From: CAYRNC01 sp964425645
GTDB lineage: Bacteria; Bacillota; Clostridia; Peptostreptococcales; Anaerovoracaceae
Direction: 5' to 3'
DNA length: 10,942 nt
Assembly (NCBI GenBank): GCA_964425645.1
Contig: CAYRNC010000059.1
Location: 1-10,942, forward strand
The notes beneath the pieces are model-generated. The model was not told the origin of the DNA, ran no database searches, and worked only from the letters and a program-made list of their open reading frames with translations. Position numbers and translations under genes: made by a program. Every line of letters begins with the position of its first letter. Position 1 is the first letter of the stretch. Shown here one piece after another: positions 1 to 6,934 of the stretch.

Positions 1-41
1 TTCACATGGGGCTTGGTACGTTCAAATTTGGATTTTGCCAT
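1..41 (-). CDS. tuf: Elongation factor Tu, N-terminal start only (cut by window edge)
   Basis: Only the first 13 codons are inside the window; they read MAKSKFERTKPHV, the characteristic opening of bacterial EF-Tu. EF-Tu is the cytoplasmic GTPase that brings aminoacyl-tRNA to the ribosomal A site. The ATG at 41-39 is preceded by a perfect AGGAGG (minus strand 54-49) at a 7-base distance, which fixes the start. The gene begins 21 bases after the fusA stop with no terminator between them, so it is the distal gene of the rpsL-rpsG-fusA-tuf transcript. The GTPase domain and everything after it lie outside the window, so nothing can be said about kirromycin-site residues or completeness. Confidence 0.93.
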   Translation of the reverse strand, partial: MAKSKFERTKPHV

Positions 42-62
42 TTGATTTCCTCCTGTTTTTCT

Positions 63-2111
63 TTAATTCCGAGGCTCGGGCAGTTTTTCAAAATGATCAA
101 ATTGCATTATATGAACTCCCCTGCCCTGAGTCTTTGAGCGAAGATCGGTGGCGTAACCGAACATCTCTGCCAAGGGCACCAGGCCCCGAATTATTACAGC
201 GCCGTTTAACATATCGCTGCCTTCGATGCGTCCCCGCCTTGAGCTGATATCTCCTATGATGTCCCCCATATATTCCTCAGGAGCCGTCACTTCTATCTTG
301 AAGACAGGTTCAAGCAGCACAGGCTTAGCTTTTTTTGCCGCTTCACGAAATGCCATGGATGCTGCAATTTTAAAGGCCATTTCGGAAGAATCTACCTCAT
401 GATAGGAACCGTCGTACAATTCCACGCCCACATCAACCACCTGGTATCCTGCTATCGGGCCGCTGTGCATGGATTCCCGAATGCCTTCATCGACCTTAGA
501 GATGTACTCCTTCGGAATAGCGCCTCCGACTACGGTGCTCTTAAATTCATATCCGGCACCGGGATCTCTTGGATAGACGCGAATCTTCACGTGACCGTAC
601 TGGCCACGTCCCCCTGTCTGCTTAATATATCTGTAATCTACATCTGCCTCGCCTGCAAGCGTCTCTTTATAGGAAACTTGAGGTCTGCCCACATTAGCCT
701 CCACTTTAAATTCACGAAGAAGCCTGTCTACAATAATTTCTAAATGCAATTCCCCCATGCCTGCGATAATCGTCTGACCGGTATCGGCATTCGTAAAAGA
801 TTTAAATGTGGGATCTTCCTCTGCCAGCTTCGAAAGGGCTATGCTCATTTTTTCCTGGCCCGCTTTAGTTTTCGGTTCTATGGCTATCTCAATCACAGGA
901 TCCGGGAATTCCATGGTCTCCAATAAGACCGGTTGTTTTTCATCGCATAAAGTGTCACCTGTCGTAGTCTCTTTCAGACCCACGGCGGCGGCTATATCTC
1001 CTGCAAAAGCCTCTTCAAGTTCCGCCCTGTGATTGGCATGCATCCGCAATATCCTGCCCATGCGTTCCTTCTTTTCCTTTGAGGAATTGTAAACGTACGA
1101 ACCTGCCTTAAGGCTTCCGGAATAGACACGGAAAAAAGCCAGTTTACCCACAAAGGGATCAGCCATAATCTTGAAGGCAAGTGCCGAAAACGGCCCTTTA
1201 TCGTCAGCAGGTCTTTCCAGTTCCTTTCCGGTTCTTGGGGCGATACCCACAATCGGGGGAATATCTACAGGTGAAGGAAGATAATCCAACACCGCATCAA
1301 GCAATGGCTGAACCCCTTTATTCTTGTAGGATGCCCCGCAAAGCACGGGAACGAGCTCCCCGGCTATTGTCATCTTCCGTATTCCCGATTTTATATCGCC
1401 TATAGACAGTTCTTCTCCTTCAAGATACTTCTCCAGCAGCCTTTCATCCGATTCCGCAATGACTTCTATCAAAGCCTGTCTGGCCTCCTTGGCCTTCTCT
1501 TGGTATTCTTTCGGAACCTCCACGATATCAATCTGCTTCCCAAGATCGTCCTTATAAATTTCTGCATACATCTCAACGATGTCGATCATTCCGCTGAATT
1601 TATCCTCACTGCCGATAGGCAGCTGTATGGCCACGGCATTAGCCTTAAGTCTATCCCTTACGACGTCAATGACACGGTGAAAATCCGCCCCGATAATGTC
1701 CATTTTATTTATAAAGATGATTTTCGGAACTCCGTACCTTTCCGCCTGCCTCCATACAGTCTCAGACTGAGGTTCAACACCGCCTTTAGCGCAGAGAACG
1801 GCGACAGCACCGTCAAGAACCCGAAGGGAACGCTCCACTTCGACGGTAAAATCCACATGACCCGGAGTATCGATTATATTTATCCTGTGGTCCTTCCATT
1901 GCGCAGATGTTGCGGCAGAGGTAATCGTTATACCTCTTTCCTGCTCCTGGGCCATCCAATCCATCGTCGCCGCGCCTTCATGGACCTCCCCTAATTGATG
2001 GGTTTTACCCGTATAAAACAGAATGCGCTCCGTAGTTGTGGTCTTACCGGCATCTATATGCGCCATGATGCCAATATTTCTTGTTTTTTCAATTGGAAAT
2101 TGTCTAGGCAT
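63..2111 (-). CDS. fusA: Elongation factor G (translocation GTPase)
   Basis: This 682-residue protein is EF-G, which uses GTP to drive tRNA-mRNA translocation and, with ribosome recycling factor, splits post-termination ribosomes. The G domain shows the P-loop AHIDAGKT (17-24), switch I ending GITITSAAT (60-68), DTPGH (81-85, with catalytic His85) and NKMD (135-138). Domain II follows at about 290-400. Domain IV holds the decoding-centre loop GSYHEVDSSE (568-577; His571 matches E. coli His583 by alignment). Domain V, at about 600-675, ends in GRGVHIMQFDHFEKLP. The sequence is of the canonical housekeeping type rather than a TetM-like protection protein, because the motifs and the str-operon position fit fusA. 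The ATG start is supported by AAGGAG (2124-2119) at a good distance. The C-terminus stops about 9-10 residues earlier than E. coli or Bacillus EF-G, so the last helix is shortened. The gene lies 56 bases after rpsG and 21 before tuf. Confidence 0.98.
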   Translation of the reverse strand: MPRQFPIEKTRNIGIMAHIDAGKTTTTERILFYTGKTHQLGEVHEGAATMDWMAQEQERGITITSAATSAQWKDHRINIIDTPGHVDFTVEVERSLRVLDGAVAVLCAKGGVEPQSETVWRQAERYGVPKIIFINKMDIIGADFHRVIDVVRDRLKANAVAIQLPIGSEDKFSGMIDIVEMYAEIYKDDLGKQIDIVEVPKEYQEKAKEARQALIEVIAESDERLLEKYLEGEELSIGDIKSGIRKMTIAGELVPVLCGASYKNKGVQPLLDAVLDYLPSPVDIPPIVGIAPRTGKELERPADDKGPFSALAFKIMADPFVGKLAFFRVYSGSLKAGSYVYNSSKEKKERMGRILRMHANHRAELEEAFAGDIAAAVGLKETTTGDTLCDEKQPVLLETMEFPDPVIEIAIEPKTKAGQEKMSIALSKLAEEDPTFKSFTNADTGQTIIAGMGELHLEIIVDRLLREFKVEANVGRPQVSYKETLAGEADVDYRYIKQTGGRGQYGHVKIRVYPRDPGAGYEFKSTVVGGAIPKEYISKVDEGIRESMHSGPIAGYQVVDVGVELYDGSYHEVDSSEMAFKIAASMAFREAAKKAKPVLLEPVFKIEVTAPEEYMGDIIGDISSRRGRIEGSDMLNGAVIIRGLVPLAEMFGYATDLRSKTQGRGVHIMQFDHFEKLPEPRN

Positions 2112-2142
2112 ATGTCAGCTCCTTTCCACAACAACCCGCTTT

Positions 2143-2167
2143 CAATATCCTCTGATAATAAATATTG
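2143..2167 (-). repeat. Short inverted repeat in the rpsG-fusA gap
   Basis: The six-base arms CAATAT (2167-2162 on the minus strand) and ATATTG (2148-2143) are perfect complements with a 13-base loop, directly after the rpsG stop codon. The stem is AU-rich and has no following T tract, so it is not a convincing terminator. It may be a weak mRNA structure or chance. The rest of this 56-base gap holds only the fusA ribosome binding site. Confidence 0.3.
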
Positions 2168-2638
2168 CTACCACCTGTAATGTGCAAAAGCCTTGTTGGC
2201 CTCCGCCATTTTGTGGGTATCTTCTCTTTTCTTAACAGATGCTCCCGTTCCGTTGGCCGCATCCATCAGTTCCTTTGCCAATCGTTCAGACATGGTCTTT
2301 TCACCCCTAGCTTTTGTATATCTTGTAAGCCAGCGCAGTCCTAGGGTTTGACGTCTTTCCGTACGCACTTCCACCGGAACCTGATAGTTGGCCCCGCCTA
2401 CACGTCTCGCTCTCACCTCCAGAACCGGCATGACGTTGTTCATTGCCTTCTGAAATATTTCCAGCGGATCGCTGCCTGTAGCCTTTTTGATCCTTTCAAA
2501 TGCATCGTATACGATGGATTGAGCGACTCCCTTTTTCCCATCGAGCATGATGCTGTTAATGAGCTTTGCAACGGCGACGCTTCCATACAGCGGATCCGGA
2601 AGCACTTCTCTTTTTGGTATGCTACCTTTTCTTGGCAC
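2168..2638 (-). CDS. rpsG: 30S ribosomal protein S7 (uS7)
   Basis: The 156-residue product matches the length of Bacillus S7 and is full length, from MPRKGSIPKREVLPDP to the typical ending MAEANKAFAHYRW. S7 nucleates folding of the 3' major domain of 16S rRNA and sits by the E site, contacting mRNA. The conserved beta-hairpin RRVGGANYQVPVEV (78-91) and the basic segment RGEKTMSERLA (111-121) are visible. The start codon is GTG (2638-2636). It is chosen because MPRKG is the universal S7 N-terminus and because AAGGAGG (2653-2647) lies 8 bases upstream. The stop is TAG. A weaker initiation codon together with a structured 95-base upstream spacer suggests that translation of this cistron is controlled separately from rpsL, as is known for E. 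coli S7. That is inference by analogy. Confidence 0.98.
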   Translation of the reverse strand: MPRKGSIPKREVLPDPLYGSVAVAKLINSIMLDGKKGVAQSIVYDAFERIKKATGSDPLEIFQKAMNNVMPVLEVRARRVGGANYQVPVEVRTERRQTLGLRWLTRYTKARGEKTMSERLAKELMDAANGTGASVKKREDTHKMAEANKAFAHYRW

Positions 2639-2733
2639 TTCTCTTCCCTCCTTGTTACAATTCAGTACTCGACCCTTAATAAAGGGCCGCGGTGCCTCTC
2701 AATCTATAATTAAGGGCACATTTCCCCGACATA
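2639..2733 (-). promoter_or_regulatory. Structured rpsL-rpsG intercistronic region, candidate S7 translational operator
   Basis: This 95-base spacer holds competing complementary segments on the coding strand. CCCTTAAT (2716-2709) is a perfect 8-base complement of ATTAAGGG (2680-2673). The latter can instead close a local hairpin in which CCCTT (2686-2682) pairs with AAGGG (2677-2673). A third helix, GTGCC (2719-2715) with GGCAC (2696-2692), excludes the first. The rpsG Shine-Dalgarno AAGGAGG (2653-2647) lies downstream of these elements. In E. coli, S7 binds the spacer between these same two genes and represses its own translation. Conservation of such an operator in this lineage is inferred from position and pairing potential only. 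Confidence 0.45.
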
Positions 2734-3147
2734 TTACTTCTTGGCTCTTTTCGCCCCGTATTTCGAACGGGCCTGGTTTCTTTGTGAAACTCCGGCTGTA
2801 TCCAGAGTTCCCCTCACGATATGATACCTTACCCCGGGCAGATCCTTGACCCTGCCTCCGCGGATCAGTACGACGCTGTGCTCCTGAAGATTGTGGCCGA
2901 TTCCCGGAATATAGGCCGTAACCTCGATTCCGTTTGTAAGCCGCACCCTTGCCACTTTTCTTAATGCAGAATTCGGCTTCTTCGGAGTGACAGTCTTTAC
3001 CGAAGTACACACGCCTCTTTTCTGAGGAGCCTCTGTATCCGTAGGCTCTCTCTTAATGGTGTTCATGCTTTTTAGCAAAGCCGGCGCCTGAGACTTCTTG
3101 ACAGACCTTTCCCTGCCCCTTCTTACCAATTGATTAATGGTAGGCAT
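2734..3147 (-). CDS. rpsL: 30S ribosomal protein S12 (uS12)
   Basis: This is the 137-residue decoding-centre protein S12, which helps the ribosome monitor codon-anticodon pairing. It has the universal start MPTINQLVRRGRERS, the motif TPKKPNSALRK (54-64) and the loop GGRVKDLPGVRYH (97-109). Relative to E. coli S12 it carries a 13-residue insertion before PQKRG (41-45), a feature of Firmicutes S12. Lys56 and Lys101 align with E. coli Lys43 and Lys88, the main streptomycin-resistance positions, and both are wild type. Asp102 is the residue beta-methylthiolated in E. coli. The frame stays open 23 codons further upstream, but the ATG at 3147-3145 is chosen because of the conserved N-terminus and AAAGGAG (3164-3158) placed 10 bases away. 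It is the first gene after its own strong promoter. Confidence 0.98.
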   Translation of the reverse strand: MPTINQLVRRGRERSVKKSQAPALLKSMNTIKREPTDTEAPQKRGVCTSVKTVTPKKPNSALRKVARVRLTNGIEVTAYIPGIGHNLQEHSVVLIRGGRVKDLPGVRYHIVRGTLDTAGVSQRNQARSKYGAKRAKK

Positions 3148-3166
3148 TATTACGCTTCTCCTTTCC

Positions 3167-3192
3167 TTGCAGCCTCTAAAAAAGGACTGCAA
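3167..3192 (-). promoter_or_regulatory. Hairpin just ahead of the rpsL ribosome binding site
   Basis: The arms TTGCAG (3192-3187) and CTGCAA (3172-3167) are perfect complements. Inside them CCT (3185-3183) can pair with AGG (3175-3173) across a one-base bulge. The stem ends two bases before the rpsL Shine-Dalgarno. The 5' side of the hairpin contains TCCTTT (3186-3181), the exact complement of AAAGGA in that Shine-Dalgarno, so a mutually exclusive fold could hide the ribosome binding site. Pairing is seen in the sequence; a regulatory role is inferred. Confidence 0.4.
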
Positions 3193-3204
3193 AAATGCAT
3201 AGTA

Positions 3205-3225
3205 TTTAAACCCCAAAGGTTTAAA
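3205..3225 (-). promoter_or_regulatory. Perfect 8-bp hairpin at the start of the rpsL leader
   Basis: TTTAAACC (3225-3218) and GGTTTAAA (3212-3205) form a perfect stem with a 5-base loop, beginning a few bases after the predicted transcription start of the rpsL promoter. The stem is AU-rich, and a run of five T's comes only about 10 bases after it rather than immediately, so it is at best a weak intrinsic terminator for rpoC read-through. It may instead protect the 5' end of the str mRNA or act as an attenuator. Confidence 0.35.
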
Positions 3226-3238
3226 ACAACCGTCGAAA

Positions 3239-3268
3239 AGTATATCACCATATCTGCTTCGTTGTCAA
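3239..3268 (-). promoter_or_regulatory. Strong sigma-A type promoter for rpsL-rpsG-fusA-tuf
   Basis: On the minus strand a perfect -35 box TTGACA (3268-3263) is followed, after 18 bases, by TATACT (3244-3239). The latter matches TATAAT at 5 of 6 positions and is preceded by the extended -10 dinucleotide (TGA before TATACT). Transcription would start near 3234-3232, giving a leader of about 85 bases to the rpsL ATG at 3147. The -35 box overlaps the TGA stop codon of rpoC (3267-3265). It would let the translation genes be expressed above the rpoBC read-through level. Confidence 0.8.
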
Positions 3269-6200
3269 TTGTTTTCGAGAGTTTCGTTCAAATTGGCGGT
3301 TTCGGCGTAGAGCATGGCCTGGGCGGCATCCTGTTCCGCCAAAGCAACTTCATTCGTGCCCGTCTGCTTTACAAACTCCTCTTCCTCGTCGTCATGAACT
3401 TTGAAGGATTCCATATACTCGGTATTAATACCGTAATCTACGGCGATATCCTTATATCTTTTCATGCCTGTTCCCGCCGGAATCAACTTGCCGATAATTA
3501 CATTTTCCTTAAGGCCCATCAGATTATCGGTCTTCCCTTTGATAGCGGCATCCGTAAGAACCCGTGTAGTCTCCTGGAAAGAGGCCGCCGACAGGAATGA
3601 ATTTGTTGCGAGCGACGCTTTAGTGATACCAAGCAAAACCCTCTTTCCGTTAGCCTGATCCACGCCTTTTGATGCTGCCCGGTTATTTGCGTCCTCAAGT
3701 TCATGGTGGCTGTAAAGTCCCCCCGGGAGAAGAGTTGTGTCGCCCGACTCTTCAATTTTATACTTGGAAAGCATCTGACTGACGATAACCTCAATATGCT
3801 TGTCGTTTATGTCAACGCCCTGATTTTTATATACTCTTTGAACTTCCTTAAGGAGATACTGATAAACCCCTTCAACTCCGTTAAGGCGTAATATGTCATG
3901 GGGATTTAACGGACCTTGGGTGATCGGATCTCCCGCCAGTATAAAATCTCCTTTTGAAACCTTAAGCCTGGCTCCGTAGGGAATAACGTAGCTTTTTTCT
4001 TCCTCACCTTGAACTTTAACCTCAATTTTGTTATCTTTTCTTGTTTCAATTGAAACCACAGTACCGTCCGCCTCGCAGATCTCCGCAAGACCTTTGGGTT
4101 TTCTTGCCTCAAAAAGCTCCTCGACCCTGGGAAGACCCTGTGTGATATCGCTTCCTGCAACACCGCCGGTGTGGAAGGTCCTCATAGTTAGCTGTGTTCC
4201 CGGTTCCCCTATCGATTGGGCTGCCAGTATTCCGACCGCTTCGCCGATATTTACTGCCTCACCTGTGGCAAGATTGCGGCCATAGCATTGAGCACATATT
4301 CCGTATTTGCTGCTGCACGTCATGACGGAACGTATAGCCACGGATTTAATTCCTGCCTTTTCTATCCTTTCGGCATCCTCTTCAAGGATTTCATTGCCGG
4401 CCTCAACTATCACTTCCCCGTCTTCCGTCTTTATATCCATCAAAGCGGTTCTTCCCACGATCCGAAGATAGAGGGGCTCTATGATCTCTTTCCCGTCGGT
4501 AAAGGCTCGAACTTCTATTCCCTTGTTGGTGCCACAGTCCATCTCCCTTACGATTACATTATGGCTGACATCGACCAGCCTTCTGGTAAGATATCCCGAG
4601 TCCGCTGTGCGCAATGCCGTATCGGCAAGCCCCTTTCGGGCGCCGTTTGTTGAAGTGAAGTATTCCAAGACGGAAAGACCCTCTCGGAAATTGGATATGA
4701 TTGGGATCTCTATAGTATAACCGGAAGCATTGGCCATTAGGCCCCGCATCCCGCAAATTTGCTGAATTTGCTTTTTACTTCCCCTCGCACCCGAATGAGC
4801 CATAACGTACAGATTGTTCAGCGTACTGAGGGACTTCATCAAAGCATCCGCAACATCATCCGTTGCCATGTTCCATGTCCTCAACACCTTTTCATAGCGT
4901 TCCGTTTCCGACATCAATCCCTTTCTGTAAGCGGATTCATATTTATCCACTTTGTCATGGGCTTTCATTATTATATCTTTTTTTGCTGTCGGAATTTCCA
5001 TATCGGAAACGCTTATGGTTATCGCTCCCATGGTGGAGTAATGAAATCCTGTATCCTTGATGTGATCAAGGATATTGGCCGTAGCGGTGTTTCCGAACCT
5101 TCTGTAGCATTTATCGATGATCTGTCCTAATTTCTTCTTATCGCACAGATCATCAACCTCTAGGGAATAGGGATCTGCGCTGCGATCCACATAACCCAGA
5201 TCCTGAGGTATATTTTCGTTGAAGATAAAACGGCCCACCGTGGATTCCACCAGCTTTCCTCTGTCATTATCATCTAGCTTTTTTCTGACCTTAACTCTGG
5301 CATGGAGGCCGACAACCCCGTTGCGATAGGCCATCAGCATTTCATCGTAATCGGAAAAGATCTTACTGTCACCTTTTTCCGCCGAAGTATCTCTTTTTTC
5401 AGTGCCCGGATGGGTCAAATAATAGCTGCCTAAAACCATGTCCTGGGTGGGAGTCGTGATAGGGGATCCGTCCTTGGGGGCTAATATATTGTTTACAGAC
5501 AGCATAAGAAACCTTGCTTCTGCCTGCGCCTCAACCGAAAGAGGGACATGGACCGCCATCTGATCCCCGTCAAAGTCAGCATTATATGCGGTGCAAACAA
5601 GAGGGTGAAGCTTTATAGCCTTGCCCTCGACTAAAACGGGTTCAAATGCCTGAATCCCCAGCCTGTGAAGAGTTGGGGCCCGGTTTAGCAGGACGGGGTG
5701 CTCCTTTATGACTTCGTCAAGCACATCCCAGACCTCTGTCCTTACCTTTTCCACCATTCGCTTGGCACTTTTTATGTTATGGGAATATCCGTCCTCCACC
5801 AGTCTCTTCATTATAAAAGGTTTAAAAAGCTCCAGCGCCATCTTTTTGGGAAGGCCGCACTGATAAAAGCGTAGCTCCGGACCTACGACGATTACGGAAC
5901 GTCCCGAATAATCAACCCGCTTTCCAAGCAGATTCTGGCGAAAACGGCCTTGTTTGCCCTTAAGCATATCGGATAGAGATTTAAGCGGCCTTGAACCCGG
6001 CCCCGTAACAGGCCTACCCCGACGGCCGTTATCTATTAAAGCATCCACCGCCTCCTGCAGCATTCTCTTTTCATTTCTTACGATGATATCGGGAGCGCCT
6101 AAATCCAAAAGACGCTTAAGCCGATTATTTCTGTTTATTACCCTTCTGTAAAGATCGTTTAAATCGGATGTTGCAAAACGTCCCCCGTCAAGTTGCACCA

Positions 6201-6921
6201 TAGGGCGCAGATCCGGCGGTATGACCGGAATACATTCCATTATCATCCACTCCGGCTTGTTGCCCGACAGCCTAAGGGCCTCTACAACCTCCATTCTTCT
6301 TACTATTCGTATCCTCTTTTGTCCCGTGCTTTCCTTAAGCTTATTCCTGAGATCCTCGGACAGCTCTTCCAGATCAATTTTTGCAAGCAATTCCTTTATA
6401 GCTTCCGCTCCCATGGCAGCCCGGAAACTGCTTCCGTAAAGCTCTTTTGTTTCCCGGTACTGCTGCTCTGTAAGAATCTCCTTATATGCTAATTCCGTCT
6501 CGCCCGGCTCAATGACTATATAGGCGGCAAAATAAAGTACCTTTTCCAAATTTCTTGGAGAAATATCCAAAACGAGGCCCATTCTGCTTGGTATACCTTT
6601 AAAATACCATATATGTGATACCGGAGCTGCCAGCTCTATATGGCCCATCCTTTCCCGTCTCACCTTTGCCTTGGTAACCTCAACACCGCAGCGGTCGCAG
6701 ATAATTCCCTTATAGCGTATCCTCTTATATTTGCCGCAATGACATTCCCAGTCCTTTGTCGGCCCGAAAATCTTTTCACAGAACAGGCCTTCCTTTTCCG
6801 GTTTGAGAGTTCTGTAATTTATGGTTTCGGGTTTCTTAACCTCGCCTCTCGACCAACCCATTATTTTCTCTGTGGATGCGAGACCAATCTGCAGTGATTC
6901 AAAATTATTTAATTCTTGCAT
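3265..6921 (-). CDS. rpoC: DNA-directed RNA polymerase subunit beta'
   Basis: The 1218-residue protein is the catalytic beta' subunit. Zinc site 1 is Cys60, Cys62, Cys75 and Cys78. The active-site motif NADFDGDQ (447-454) supplies the Mg2+ ligands Asp449, Asp451 and Asp453. The bridge-helix region lies around 744-785, and zinc site 2 is Cys796, Cys869, Cys876 and Cys879. The trigger loop around LTMRTFHTGG (911-920) has Met913, Arg914 and His917 aligned with E. coli 932, 933 and 936. After GGVAG (919-923) the chain runs straight into SDITQGLPRVEELFEARKPK, so the roughly 190-residue insertion of E. coli is absent, as in Firmicutes; this explains a length near Bacillus (about 1200) rather than 1407. 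The C-terminal tail is acidic (DDEEEE at 1177-1182). The ATG has AGGAGG at 6933-6928. The gene is 10 bases downstream of rpoB and must be co-transcribed with it. Confidence 0.99.
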   Translation of the reverse strand: MQELNNFESLQIGLASTEKIMGWSRGEVKKPETINYRTLKPEKEGLFCEKIFGPTKDWECHCGKYKRIRYKGIICDRCGVEVTKAKVRRERMGHIELAAPVSHIWYFKGIPSRMGLVLDISPRNLEKVLYFAAYIVIEPGETELAYKEILTEQQYRETKELYGSSFRAAMGAEAIKELLAKIDLEELSEDLRNKLKESTGQKRIRIVRRMEVVEALRLSGNKPEWMIMECIPVIPPDLRPMVQLDGGRFATSDLNDLYRRVINRNNRLKRLLDLGAPDIIVRNEKRMLQEAVDALIDNGRRGRPVTGPGSRPLKSLSDMLKGKQGRFRQNLLGKRVDYSGRSVIVVGPELRFYQCGLPKKMALELFKPFIMKRLVEDGYSHNIKSAKRMVEKVRTEVWDVLDEVIKEHPVLLNRAPTLHRLGIQAFEPVLVEGKAIKLHPLVCTAYNADFDGDQMAVHVPLSVEAQAEARFLMLSVNNILAPKDGSPITTPTQDMVLGSYYLTHPGTEKRDTSAEKGDSKIFSDYDEMLMAYRNGVVGLHARVKVRKKLDDNDRGKLVESTVGRFIFNENIPQDLGYVDRSADPYSLEVDDLCDKKKLGQIIDKCYRRFGNTATANILDHIKDTGFHYSTMGAITISVSDMEIPTAKKDIIMKAHDKVDKYESAYRKGLMSETERYEKVLRTWNMATDDVADALMKSLSTLNNLYVMAHSGARGSKKQIQQICGMRGLMANASGYTIEIPIISNFREGLSVLEYFTSTNGARKGLADTALRTADSGYLTRRLVDVSHNVIVREMDCGTNKGIEVRAFTDGKEIIEPLYLRIVGRTALMDIKTEDGEVIVEAGNEILEEDAERIEKAGIKSVAIRSVMTCSSKYGICAQCYGRNLATGEAVNIGEAVGILAAQSIGEPGTQLTMRTFHTGGVAGSDITQGLPRVEELFEARKPKGLAEICEADGTVVSIETRKDNKIEVKVQGEEEKSYVIPYGARLKVSKGDFILAGDPITQGPLNPHDILRLNGVEGVYQYLLKEVQRVYKNQGVDINDKHIEVIVSQMLSKYKIEESGDTTLLPGGLYSHHELEDANNRAASKGVDQANGKRVLLGITKASLATNSFLSAASFQETTRVLTDAAIKGKTDNLMGLKENVIIGKLIPAGTGMKRYKDIAVDYGINTEYMESFKVHDDEEEEFVKQTGTNEVALAEQDAAQAMLYAETANLNETLENN

Positions 6922-6926
6922 ATCTT

Positions 6927-6934
6927 ACCTCCTA
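6927..6934 (-). promoter_or_regulatory. rpoC ribosome binding site overlapping the rpoB stop codon
   Basis: The sequence TAGGAGGT contains both the TAG stop of rpoB (6934-6932) and the AGGAGG Shine-Dalgarno of rpoC, 6 bases before its ATG. A ribosome finishing beta sits on the beta' initiation site, an arrangement that favours translational coupling and equal synthesis of the two subunits. Confidence 0.85.

Noticed and set aside
1500..1994. Open plus-strand frame of 164 codons inside fusA, and many similar plus-strand frames across the window
   Set aside because: They lie antisense to strongly conserved genes, lack ribosome binding sites and give low-complexity proteins unlike any family I recognise. 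They are shadows of the real codon pattern.
3148..3216. N-terminal extension of S12 by 23 codons
   Set aside because: The extension runs through the leader hairpins and the ribosome binding site. S12 universally starts MPTINQL, which is at 3147.
3205..3225. Calling the leader hairpin a rho-independent terminator of rpoBC
   Set aside because: The stem is AU-rich and not directly followed by a T run; termination there would also stop the transcript from the rpsL promoter just upstream.
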